Source: Undaria pinnatifida
Taxonomy: Eukaryota > Sar > Phaeophyceae > Laminariales > Alariaceae
DNA: 64,000 nucleotides
Reading direction: 5' to 3'
Assembly (NCBI GenBank): GCA_012845835.1
Contig: JABAKD010000010.1
Coordinates: 11,298,973-11,362,972 of the forward strand
Notes under the pieces: generated by a model
Told to the model about the DNA's origin: nothing
The model's database searches: none
What the model saw: the letters and a program-made list of their open reading frames with translations, nothing else
Translations under genes and position numbers: made by a program
Shown here: positions 21,801-33,800 of the stretch, in pieces
Numbering within the stretch: the first letter of the stretch is position 1
Layout of the letters: every line of letters starts with the position of its first letter

Positions 21801-24800
21801 CTGGTTTTGAAACCAGCTCCCGGCCGTATCTCCTGAAATGCTGTGCCTCTTGCCACCCCGACGTCATCGTTCGATAGATATCATAGTACTTTGCGAACAA
21901 GAAAATGGATTACAATACATTTTTTCATAGCATCCTTCCTCGTATCGAGCAGCCATGAAACGTTGTTGAAAGAAAATCGCCGTTTTTTTCGAAGGGGGGG
22001 GGGCTATCGTAGAGTCAGTCAAAAGTGACGACTGAAAATGGGCGAAACAAATAGATAGGCAGTACAACTTCGGGTCGCGCGCTCGTACGGCTAAACGCAA
22101 GAAGCTTCGGGCAATCGCACCTCCGGGACGGAGAGCACGGTCACGGATACATGCGCCACGGAATGCGCGCGGTCGAGGTTCGCTTCCGACGCGGGAGGCA
22201 AAAGTTAAGCAGAGCGTAGTGCCCGCGTCACCGTTGTGGGGATGACGGGGGGACGAAGGGTTCCACTTTCGACTTCCTCGTTGCGAAAAGGCATTGTTGA
22301 AGATTTCGACTTGACGGCCGTGAAACATGCGCAGTTGCGGTCGTGTTCGAACGCCGACAGGCGGCCGAATCCATGCAATGGCAATCCGCGGAGGGATGAT
22401 CAGGGTTACCGGTTTCCCTAACGCTCTAGAAGGCGGGCAGGAAGGCGAACTGGCGTTGATGCCACCACAGACTACCACCGACCCCCACTATTAGCATGCA
22501 GTGGGCATGGAGGGTAATCGGTACCACAATACACTCCTTCCGGGTGGGAGAGGCGGCGAGCCATAGCATGGACGACACATCTAGGACGACACATCTGGGG
22601 ACGTTCTCATGGAACACGTGGGGCGAAAATCCGCGACCGTCACACCCAGATACGTAGGCGTAGCAGGGTCTGCAAAACGAGGCGGGGGTCAGTGGTGTTC
22701 TCGTGAAACGGCGTCCATAGACGCAGAGGTCTGGCCGCTGTCCGAATAGTTTGCAAGTTCGTGGGCAGCACCCCCGCGGGACAATCGAATCCAGACCCAC
22801 AAGTGACCAGGATGTGAGTTGGTGTGAAGATGCGGCCTCGAAAGGCCTGAATTTATCCGCATTTAAGATTATAAGGTTGGCGTTTTTATGTTCGGGATAG
22901 TCAGGAAATAGATCGGAGGCACGTGCCTCCGATCTCAGAAGTCATCCGGGGCTCTGGTGGAATCGCAAAAAAGCTGCGTCGCCACGAAGGCCAAGAAAGC
23001 GAGCACTCTCCGAGGACCTGCTCAATTTGGCAGACCTCCAGGGGACACTCTGTGTCCCCGCCCAATACTTCTACATTGGGGTGAAATATGGACGGAGAGC
23101 AACTCGTCGAAAGGACCAAGGCTAGAGAATTGTAGTACCGTATCATACCGTATCATACCCTCTTACTGCACTACCGGTCTGTCTGAGCCACTCGCGCGAA
23201 CGGCTCTCCCCATTGCAACAAACCTTTGAGGCGATTAGGTTGTTGCGGCGTAGCTAAGCTTTCCCCGGCGGTGTCATGGCGCAAGCACGAAAGCGTTAGA
23301 TCGCAACTCGCGCGAATGAGCCCGGCCCGCTGAAGAAAGAGCCCCCGAAAGTGACACCGTTAACCGCGGCATCGAGAGAAGGGGGGAGGAAGAACCAACA
23401 AAGCGTGGGTGTGATTTCATGCCGCGGCAGCGAGGCGTCATTGATCCTAAACTACACGCTGACCAAACCGACGTCGAAATGTTACAACAGTGATCTCGGA
23501 GCCAAAAGACGGGGACGAAAGAAGTGGGTCCCCGGGGTCGGAGACACCCCTCCTGTTGCGCAGACGAAGAGAGGTGGAAAAAACCCATCTTGATCGACCC
23601 TTACAACACCACAAAAAAACAAGATGAGAAGATGTTAGGGAAAAACAGACCATCCCGCCCACCCGTCGGGTTCGCGAAGGTCGCGGACAGCGACATCAAA
23701 TTTTTAGCAGTATTTGTTTTACAGGCGAATCAACGCAGGGGTAGTGGCCCTGGGTGAGAGTTTCCGGCTGATCGTAAGCAGAGAGGTCATATGAAATCAC
23801 ACAATATAATACGGATTAAAACCGAGGACGGAATGTTGCAACAGAAACTTCGGGTTTGCTGGATTCGTGCCGATGGTATAAAATCTTGTCGCAGCAGTGT
23901 TCATCCGTGACCGCCGCTTGTCCAGAAGGTCGCTGAGGGTAAACACCTCTTACGAGCTGAGTAAAAAGCGAAACATATACTGAAGTATAGTATATATATG
24001 TGCCTAAAGGGGACCCGAACCCGGCAAAGCGACGGCATACCCCCGACATACGCAAAGCGTTTTTTTTTTCAAATGTGTAAAGACCGGGGTAACAAGAACA
24101 TTACACCGGTACATAGTCCTCCATATTGTCCTTGCTTGTCGTTGTCACGCCCTTCGATGTCCTGGCTATGTGGGCTGGCAGATTTGTTTGGTTCTCTCGA
24201 GAAAATTGGGCACCCTTTATGCCCCAGCGAACATCGCTTGTTCTGCAGGGAGGGGGGGGAGCGGGGTTGTTATGGGGAGGGGGGGGGGGAGGGGATGCAC
24301 GGGTTGGCGCAACGCACCTTTCCATTCTGCAGCCTGATCCTTCGACGCAGGTCCTTGTTTTCCGTGTGCCACTTCTGGAACGTTTGCAGCTGCCGCCGAA
24401 ACTCCTTTCCCTCTAAGGCCGCCAAGTTTTTTTCTCGTCGAGCGTTCTTTCGGCACCTTGCGGCGGCAGAAAAAAACAAAACAAAACAGAAAAACAAAAA
24501 AATAATATCCAGAAGGGTGTACGGCTGAAAAAATTCCCCCTGTTCAGCCTTTCGCTCCGATGACGGTATTATACGCACTAGAAAATAGAAAACGTCGCCC
24601 TCGGCCCCGCTGGAAGAAGTTTGGCGTGCAAATGACGCGAAAAGCAACAGCCAGGAACGTCCGCTCTCGGGGGCGGCATGGCATGGTAGCCCCGAGTTTA
24701 TTGGCTGATTTCGTTCCCCGCGTGAGCAACAACCTCGCTTCTTGTCACCTACGGATGTCGATCGCTGTTTTTTTTTCTCATCTTCCTATCTATGCTTCAA

Positions 24801-27800
24801 AGCATATCCTATTTTGTTTATCAGTTTGAGCCGCACTTCTTGCACCAAAAATTTCTGATTTTTTCGTCAACGGGGACGACGCTTAATTCCTGAAGTATGC
24901 TTATTTGTATAGCGGGCCTGGACTGTATGTGCCTACAGTGTACGCACTGTATGCTCGTACTGTGTAGTGCTTCATGCGCCTAGTTTGCATGTGCTGTATT
25001 CGCTTACCTAGTATGCATGGTATGCGCTGTGTGTGTCTATCTTGTATGCATTGGGTTTGCTGAATGGCCCCATATTGTATGCGCTGTGTGTGCATATCCT
25101 GTATTGCATTGTATGTGCTGTATTTTGTTTGTGCTGTATTTCCCTATATTGCATGCGCTGTATGTGCATGTTGCATTGTATGTGCTGTATTTTGTTTGTG
25201 CTGTATTTCCCTATATTGCATGCGCTGTATGTGCATATCTTGTATTGCATTGTACGTGCTGTCTGTCCCCGTTTTGTATGCGCTGTATGAACCTCAAGAG
25301 CATGAGATGTATGTGTCTGGAGTGCAGCGTATCACTGAATAAACCTACCTTATATGTGCTGTATGTGCCTACATTGTATGTGTTGTAGGTTGCTGTAAAG
25401 TATGCGCTGTATTTGCCTACCGTATACAGTATACGCTGTGTGTGCCTATGTTGTATGCGCTGTATGTGTCTACTGCCTATTTCCTTTGCGTCTAACGTGT
25501 ATGCACTGTATGTGCGTGCGTCGTGCGCACTGTATGTGCCTACACGTTATTCGCTGTATATGCCTACAGTGTACCTGGTATGCGCTTTTCGTGCCTGCAC
25601 CGCATGCGCTGTATGTCGCTAGATAGTATGAGCTGTATGCGCTTGCATGTGCTTATATCGTAACCTCTGTTTTTTGCTGCGTTGTACACGCTGTGTGTGC
25701 CTGCATTGTATGCGCTGTATATGCCTACAGCGTGTGCGCTTAATGTGCCTTCAGCGTGCAAATGTTAAATATTGCACGTGCTGTGTGTACCTAATTTATG
25801 TGCGCTGTATGTGCACACAGTGTATGCGCTGTATGTGCCAACATTGTATGCGTTGTATGTACCATTATTGTATGCGATGTATGCACCTACTTGTGGTGCA
25901 GTGGTTTATCGAGCCAGTGGTCTACCTGTTGCAGCTTCCAGACGAAATGAAAAACAGGGGGGAAATACTCACTTGTCCAACTCCTCTGCCATGCTCTCGG
26001 CAGCTTTCGGGTACTCCATGAAACGATCCAGCTCGGCCTGCGCGTGTCATGCCAGGTTTAGGATGCCGTTATTGCCTAATCTGTTCCTGGAACAGTGGTC
26101 TGGTCCACCCTCGAAGAGGGGTGGCGAAACGGTGCGAGTTCTTTTTTTAACTTTTTATACCGCTGCAAAAAAAAAGGCTTTACCACTCTACTTCCGTGCA
26201 GTTTGGCCCCCAGAACGTGAGCAATAGCCAAATGGGTGATTAAGCGGTCTTGCCATAACGACCCACCCACGTGTACGAAGGAATATGCATGTTTCTACGA
26301 AAGTAACGCGAGGGTGGCACTGGGGCTGGATCCGGTGGCAAACAACTCCCCCCACATGTGCCACCAAGTCCATACATGAGATCCTTCAAGGACTGGAACG
26401 GCGTTGGCTGACACTTCTCAGGAGAAAGAAGGAAGAACGTAGGGAAAGGGGGCCGAAGACATCAACGTGGGTCGCCTACCCGTTCGTTCTTGCGTTTTGG
26501 TGGTCTTCTCAGAGGCGTCTACAATAAAAATTGTTTGTCTGTCTTGCTCAACTGAACTCCTCCATAGGTTTTGGAGCCTGTCCTGTGACCACAGACTAGC
26601 GTACGTTTGGTGATGCGTTTACGCGAAAGCAATAACACAACAAAGGTTTTGCCTGCCTTGCTTACCCAAGAAAATGTCAAGGATACTTCTGCCGTACCAT
26701 TAACGAACTCGTAACCAGCATTAGCCTGTGCCACTATCAGATTAAAAGTAAATATACGCACCTGGAACTCCTTCTCCTTGTCCGCAGCCGCCTGACAGAG
26801 CTCCTTGTTCCGTGCGACCGCGGCCTCGAGCTCAGAACATACTTCGCTCTTAGCCGAAGAAACGATCTGGTACTTCCGCCGACTGCCGGCCCACAAAAAA
26901 AGGGTAATCAGGGGGGGGGAGAGGGAGCAAAATTTGTCCGATGCGCCTCGAATTATTTTCAGGTGATGTTCGGTCTACGTACCGTTAGCACGTGCTGCGG
27001 TGCAGGAAATCAAATTCGTTTGTGGAAAGGTTTCGTCAAGACAGTGCAGAGCAAAACGTACACCTTGAAGAGTGGAGTGATGCTGAATGTACGTGTGGGC
27101 AACAAAAATGCCCCAGTGCTTCCTGCCGGCTGCGCGGGCGTTCTCTTGGACTTCCCCCTAAGAGACTCAACCATATGACAGCTTACAAACGTGGAAGCGT
27201 ACGCGCAACCATACCGTTCGCGCCAACGACACAGCGTTTGTGGATCCCCCCGCTACGGGGGTGCTATCGTGCCCTCCCCTCCCGGGAACAATATCGCATC
27301 CTCCCCTCCCGGGGATGCTATCGTATCCTCCCCGCTCCTGGAAATAGACCTTTTACCCACGCCTGCTTGCGTTCGCTGGGACAATAATAGTTGCTTCTAC
27401 CACCGGTGAGGCGTGCTACGATATGACTACTGCTGTACCCTTTTTTGGCAAGAAATACTCCCCACCGGCGGGGCTCCTCCCTATGATAAACTGGCCAATG
27501 TCGTTCGCATACGCATGCCGCGGTAGAGGTACACCTTTTTCTTGTTTGCAGAAGGCTCCGTCCGCACTTGAAGAGCTCTCCGTGATACCTCTCCTTGAAA
27601 AAAAAAAACTGAATCATGCGGGAAAACAAAAAAGTTGAAAGTTGCCACCCCCGGCGAACAACCAATCCAATCAATCCCGCGTGCACAATTACGCAAAAAA
27701 AAAAAAACTGCTAAACAAAAAAAGTAGTGAGGTTCCGACGGTTTTGGGTAAATAAGGAGCTTCCCCCACCGGCATTCCGAAAAAGTGCGACTTCTATCGT

Positions 27801-30800
27801 TCGTATACGACGCCTTTCGCGTCTTTGCCGCACCAGCTTGGTTGCCTCCGAAGGCGTAAAACTTCCTAAGCGAGGCGCCTTGGAAAAAAAAAATCGGTGT
27901 GAGTCGTTCGACGGTAGCCGCCCCCCGACCACCACCACCACCACCAGCATATTTTCTCTAACGAAATCGCCGTTTTTTTTTGGAAACCAGCTCTCGGCCG
28001 TAATATCTCCATAATTGCGGTGTGTCCCTTTGCCGCCGAGCCATCCCACGGCAGGCTTGCAGTATCAGTCCCTGAGGTCCTCACATACATGAGGAACTCA
28101 ATATCTCACCCGAAAAAATGACTTCGAAGGCATTCGGTCGCACAAACAACCCGACCAAGCTTCTATGCCTTAAGTCCTAAAAAGCATAGACTATGTACTC
28201 GTGAAATTGCTCTACTAACCGGTAGTGTGCTCCTTACATGAGGAGCTCACTTGGCCAGGTATACCTTTTTTTGGCGCAATAACTGCAACCCCTGTCATGG
28301 GACGACTCCGGCCCCAATGTGATCGTTCGATCCAGTCCGTTGCAAACCACGTTAATTGCACGTGTGAAGATAAAGATAAGTTTTTTTTTCGTAGCATCCT
28401 TCCTCGTGTCGAGCAGCCACGAAACGTTCGTTAAAGCGTATTCTCTGGTTTTTTTTGTTTGCTTGTTTTCCCAGGGGGGGGGGGGGGGGGGGGGGGGGGG
28501 GTATCGTATAATCAATCATAGGCACACATCTACCTTAATAGGGTAGGAGCTTCACAAAACAAAGTGCCCCGTTACCTTTCTTCGGCAGCCGCCTCTGCTT
28601 CGGTCACCAGCCGCGCGTTCACGATCTCCATCTCCTGGATTTTCTCTTCCAGCCGGCCTACGTGGGCCGATAGATCGGCACGCTCCGCCTCGTGCACTTT
28701 GCCCGCCACGGCCGCCTCGTGGCCGGCGCGTTCCGCCAGCGCCCCCAGCGCGGCGCGATCAACTTCCCACTTGGACAGCTGCAGGAAGATGTTCTTCTTT
28801 ATTTGGGCGGCGAACTCCGCGGGAGATTCGTGCACCTTTTGTGGTGGACCGGGCGGGAGGAAAGAGGTAGGTGGGATGTTTTATATAACAACCCTACACG
28901 AAGTTTGACATCCGAGTGCCAAATTAGGCCACCGCTGACGCATTTGTTGTGGCGATGTTTGTAAACCAACACCAAGGGTGAAGAAGGGTGTCATGATTAT
29001 TTGTGTGGGCTCGTGCTACGATCGCGGAGGTGGCACGTTTTGGGCTTAAACTAGTTTCTGCATGGCGGGGGTCCGACAGTGGCCAAGGTAGGGGGGAGGC
29101 GTCACTTCTTGGTGCCTTTCTTTTTTTTTTTGCATTGGCGCGAGGTTACTCTTCTCGCGAGAATGACCCCCCCCCCCAACCCCCTGTTCGTTTTGCTGTT
29201 TTAATTTTGTGATCTACCAATTCACGGTGGAAAGGTAAGCTACGCTGCGCTAAACAAAAATCGCCTATTACTAGGTAGGTAAGCCATTGTGTCGGCGAGG
29301 TGCAGAGTCACTCGCGCGAGTGGCTCAAAACCGGTACGTAATGAAAATCGCGGGGTACCCCCCCCCCCCCCCCCCCCCCTATAGCATAGCCTAGCTTAGG
29401 TCATCCTTATCCCCAAATCGTCGGAACTTAAACTCTTTTTCGCAAACATGTTTCGTTGCATATCTGCTGTGTACTCGTTGGCCATCGGATTGCTCATCGG
29501 GTGTGCACTTTCAGTTTGTTTGTTTCCCCCCCCCCCCCCCCCCCTAAAAAAAAATTTTGCCTCTCAGAAAGAGAAAAATCTCCTCAATCAAGCCGCCAGC
29601 CACCCTCAGAAGGAGAAGAAAAAAAAAACGAACAAAAGGGTTAGAGTGCACCCCCTGCCGTGGCGTGTGAGTCTCTGAAGGAACTTCCGTGCTCGTTCCG
29701 CACCACTGGCGACCCATGCTACGACAGCGGATGAGGTAGCTCGTAGAACTTTTATTTTGCTAATATTTTTTCTTGTTTTTGTTAAAACAAAAAAAAATGA
29801 ATGACGGAGCGCTCCTTTATTAACCCGAAATCGTCTTCTTTTTTTTTTTCGTTTTTTTTTCGTTTTTTTTTATTGGCGCGTATCTTTGTTGTACTCGTAC
29901 GCACTTGCGCCTTGGGATTGTTCGTCATGAGAGCCCTCCCCCCCCTCCCCCCCTCCCCACCTATATATATATATATTTGGAACTCCTTCAAGTGAGCACC
30001 TGGCTGTGGCTGGCGTTGGCGTTGGGGGTACGATATTCACAAGACCGACCAGGTACTTGACATTCTTCTGCTCCACGCTGTGCCCCAGAGACTCCACAGA
30101 AAGGAAAACACCTTTACGAACGCACACGTACGAGTTGACGCACCACAACTCAAGCGGTATTTTCCACGCCAAGAAAACTACATGCCTCCCGCGCATGGGT
30201 GTCATGTCGTACGAGGGCTTACCTCAAGCAGAATTCTCCCTTTGTTGGGCGATACGGTGACCCCGTCCACGCGCCCGAGGCGGCTGGCCATCGCCACGCA
30301 CACCTCGTTTAGAACGATCTCCGCCTTGCTGACGGCCATGGACTTAGCCCGAACCTCGGCTTTATAGGACACCAGCGCTGATTTGTGGGCGTTACCATCG
30401 GCTGCAACCAGTATGCCCGTATGTATGTGATGCATGCGCAAGGGGAAGAACGGAAACAAGACGGCAAGTAAGTTAAGCATGCACTGGCGGACATAGCTGG
30501 GGCTTCAGAGGGTGAAAAAAAAAGCGAACAAAACTGAAGATTGTAGCATCCTTGGTCACACGAAGCAAGCCGGGTTGCTGGAATAATACGTAGGTGGCGA
30601 CGATTTTTTACTGTTTCCGCCGATGACTCTAACACTACTAGCAGACCTCTAATAAGACATGCGCATAACTTTGCACGGCCGTGTGCTGGGTGCATGCTCG
30701 CACCATGACGAGGACGCGTTTTATGCTTTTGTTTTATCGCTGTACATGGGTCCCACAAAAGGGTTAAATCTCTTCAGGAAACTACTGCTGCCGCTGCTGC

Positions 30801-33800
30801 TGCCGTATTATACAGTAGAGTAGAGTACAGGAGACGCTTGCTACGTACCGTATTGGTAGAATTTTTTTCGCCTTTTTTTTCTGAATGACGGGGGCCCTTA
30901 ACGCCTTTACTGCTGGAAACCCGTTTTGGGGACAAAATTACTTGGAATTAGTATAGAGAGGGGTTTTGGGGCTCTAAAGGGGCTAACCCATTTCCAAGTC
31001 CTACTTTTTTTCCTAGTCTAACTCCAAGCGTTTTTGTCCCCCCCATGTATGTCCCGAGTGCGGTGCTAAAACGGTTAATCCAAAAGTGTCAGAACGTGCA
31101 TTATTTTTGTTTCGCGCACTCACTGCTGTATTTTGCTTTTTGTATACCTAGGCCACCATCCATCATGGGTGGGGTGTGTCCATCCTCGGCTTGCACTTTT
31201 CAGTTTACTCAAAAAAAAAAAAAATGCCTGTAGTGGGCGTGAAGCTCCTCAATCAAGAAGTCACCCTCAGGAGGCAAAAAAAAAGGGCGCACCTCTACTG
31301 CTGTATGTATGTAGTAGTGCCCGCCAGGATACCCAACTATTACGGGGGACCATAGTAAATAGGACCTACGGTACACACAAAAACCAATATATTTCCCTAT
31401 TTTGACCAACAATATTTGGTCCTATTTACTATGGTCCCCCGTAATGGAAACAGGAAACAACGCTGACAAACCCGGACAGGGTTTTGCTACGGAGTGTACA
31501 CGGTTTCATAGTTCGGGAGAGGCTGCGTTCGACACTAACTTCACTATACAGCGGCTCCCGGATTCATGGTATTATTGCTGTAAATACCAGCCCGCCTTTC
31601 TTAATACAGCAGTAAGTACCCTGTTTCTTACTGTCAGGCGTTGCTGTACTGCTGTAATGTCAACACGATATATATGACAAGTAGTAAGTGTGTGCCCCTT
31701 GTCTTGCATGAGCGCGCCGTACAACAAGCTGTATTGACAGGGTACGAGCATAATGCAGCGCGCCTGTCGCAAAAGTCCGTGCGTTGAACATCGAGCACTT
31801 TCCGTCAATATCTTACTGGAGTTACCCCTTAGACTAATCGCTGAGGTATAAAATGGATGCAGTCAGCGCTGACGGCACAGCTCAGCGATTATTGTGTATC
31901 TGAAATATAAGCACAATGTTAAGATATGGTCTCAAAAGGCACGTAATTATCTGAATTGAGATAATTTGGATGGGTTTCATATGATAAGGTTGCCGTTTTG
32001 TATCCGGGATAGTCAGGACGTAGATCGGAGGCACGTGCCTCCGATCTCAGAAACCATCCGGGGCTCTGGTGGAAACGAATAAAAAGATACGTCTCTACGA
32101 AGGCTAAAAAAGTGAGTACTCTCCGAGGACCTGCTCAATTGGCAGACTTGCAGGGAACACTCTGTGTCCCCGCCGAATACTCTTACAATATGGCGTCGTC
32201 GGCAGGGCACGAACCTGCGCGTGAAATCACAATGGGCTTCCTGGCTACATAGCCAGACCTTTAGAGGTGTGGGAGTGAGTTTTGAGGAGCAGCATCTTCG
32301 CTCATGATCTAGTTCGTAGAGCCGCAGTTTCCCCGAATCTTCCATATTTCTGCATATATATGCGGCTCATCAGGGTGGGCTAGTGTTAAGGTACGGCCTC
32401 GAAAGGCCTGTAATTATCTGAATTGAGACAATTTGGATGGGTTTCGTATGATAAGGTTGGCACTTTATGTCCGGGATAGTCAGGACATAGATCGGAGGCA
32501 CGTGCCTCCGATCTCAGAAGCCATCCGAGGCTCTGGTGGAAACTAATAAAAAGCTACGTCTCTGCTAAGGCTAAAAAAGTGAGAACTCTCCGAGGACCTG
32601 CTCAATTGGCAGACCAGCAGGGGACACTCTGTGTCCCCGCCCAGTACTCTTGCAACAATGCGGGGCCCACCCGGCGGAACAGCTGTCGTTCGTCTCTAGT
32701 CTAATGTATTATAAAAATAAAAATACACTCCAGCTGTGAGATCGAAGATTTTGTCGAAACTCATCTTTGCAAGCTGTGTGTGATACCCCGATCGCGCGTA
32801 TTGCGGGTTGTGTGTCCTCATTAAGGATATAGGTCGGCGACTCCCCTTGCAACTACAGTGTAGCTATCAGGGTCAACAGGGTAATGTTGGTCAGTCTGTG
32901 CGCGGAAACTATAAAACCCGTTTTTGAGGGGGGCAAAATCTGACAGCTGTGGAAGGAAATGCATCAGTTTATCAAGTGAATACTACTACTGTAAGTCGAA
33001 TACCTGGTGAGGGGAGGGCGGAGTTTTTAAGGACGTGGCGGGCTGGGTTTGGTCAAGACGGAGCGGGCGGGGGGGGGGGGGGGGGGGGGAGCGGGGCGGC
33101 TCAATCTGTGCGTGGAAACTATAAATCCTTTAAGGGGATAAATCTGACGGTTTTGGAAAGAATGCGCCAGCTTATCATGGGGGGGGGGACGGGACGGGCG
33201 GGGCGGCTCAATAAGTGCGTGGAAACTATAAATCCTTTAAGGGGATAAATGTGACGGTTTTGGAAAGAATGCACCAGCTTATCATGTATATCCTGTTAGT
33301 CGTACAACCAGTGAGGAGAGGGCGGAGTGTTCGAGGGGGTGGGGGTGGGGGTGGGGGAGAAGGGGGGGGGGGGGGGGGGCGAAAGGGTTTTTTAAACAAC
33401 ATCTTTAGGTCGCATACAAGTAGGGGTTGCTATACGCGTGGTGCTAGGTCTAGGCGATGGTGTGGGTGGTGGGGAAGGAGGGGGCGTTGGGGGGGGGGGG
33501 GGGGGGGGGGGGAATTGCATTAGCGGCTTGGATGCGTCTCTAATATATCTAAGCCGACTGCAGAACTCAATGGCCATGGTGTATCTCTACTATTAGTAAA
33601 GCACTATCTGAGGTCCATTATGGTGTGCCTCTAATATACCCAAAGATACCCTGCCTCGGCCGCCCGGGCTCGTTGGTATATTTGCTGACGCTGTAATCGG
33701 TAGTCGACACTTTTTTTCCGGACGTGTTTTCCCTCTGTAAAAAAAGCACAGCAGTACTTCAAGACGCCTTTCTATCATAAGAAATACGAAGGAATGCTGG

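Noticed and set aside
24895-25890. Cys-rich secreted peptides
   Set aside because: All such frames follow the 24 bp repeat unit and occur in several frames at once.
24895-25890. CRISPR-like array
   Set aside because: Units are contiguous and diverged with no unique spacers, in an intron of a eukaryotic gene.
32191-32275. Intact antisense tRNA gene
   Set aside because: The 3' acceptor, CCA and T-arm are present in antisense, but no matching 5' acceptor or clean anticodon arm; better read as a primer-binding region.
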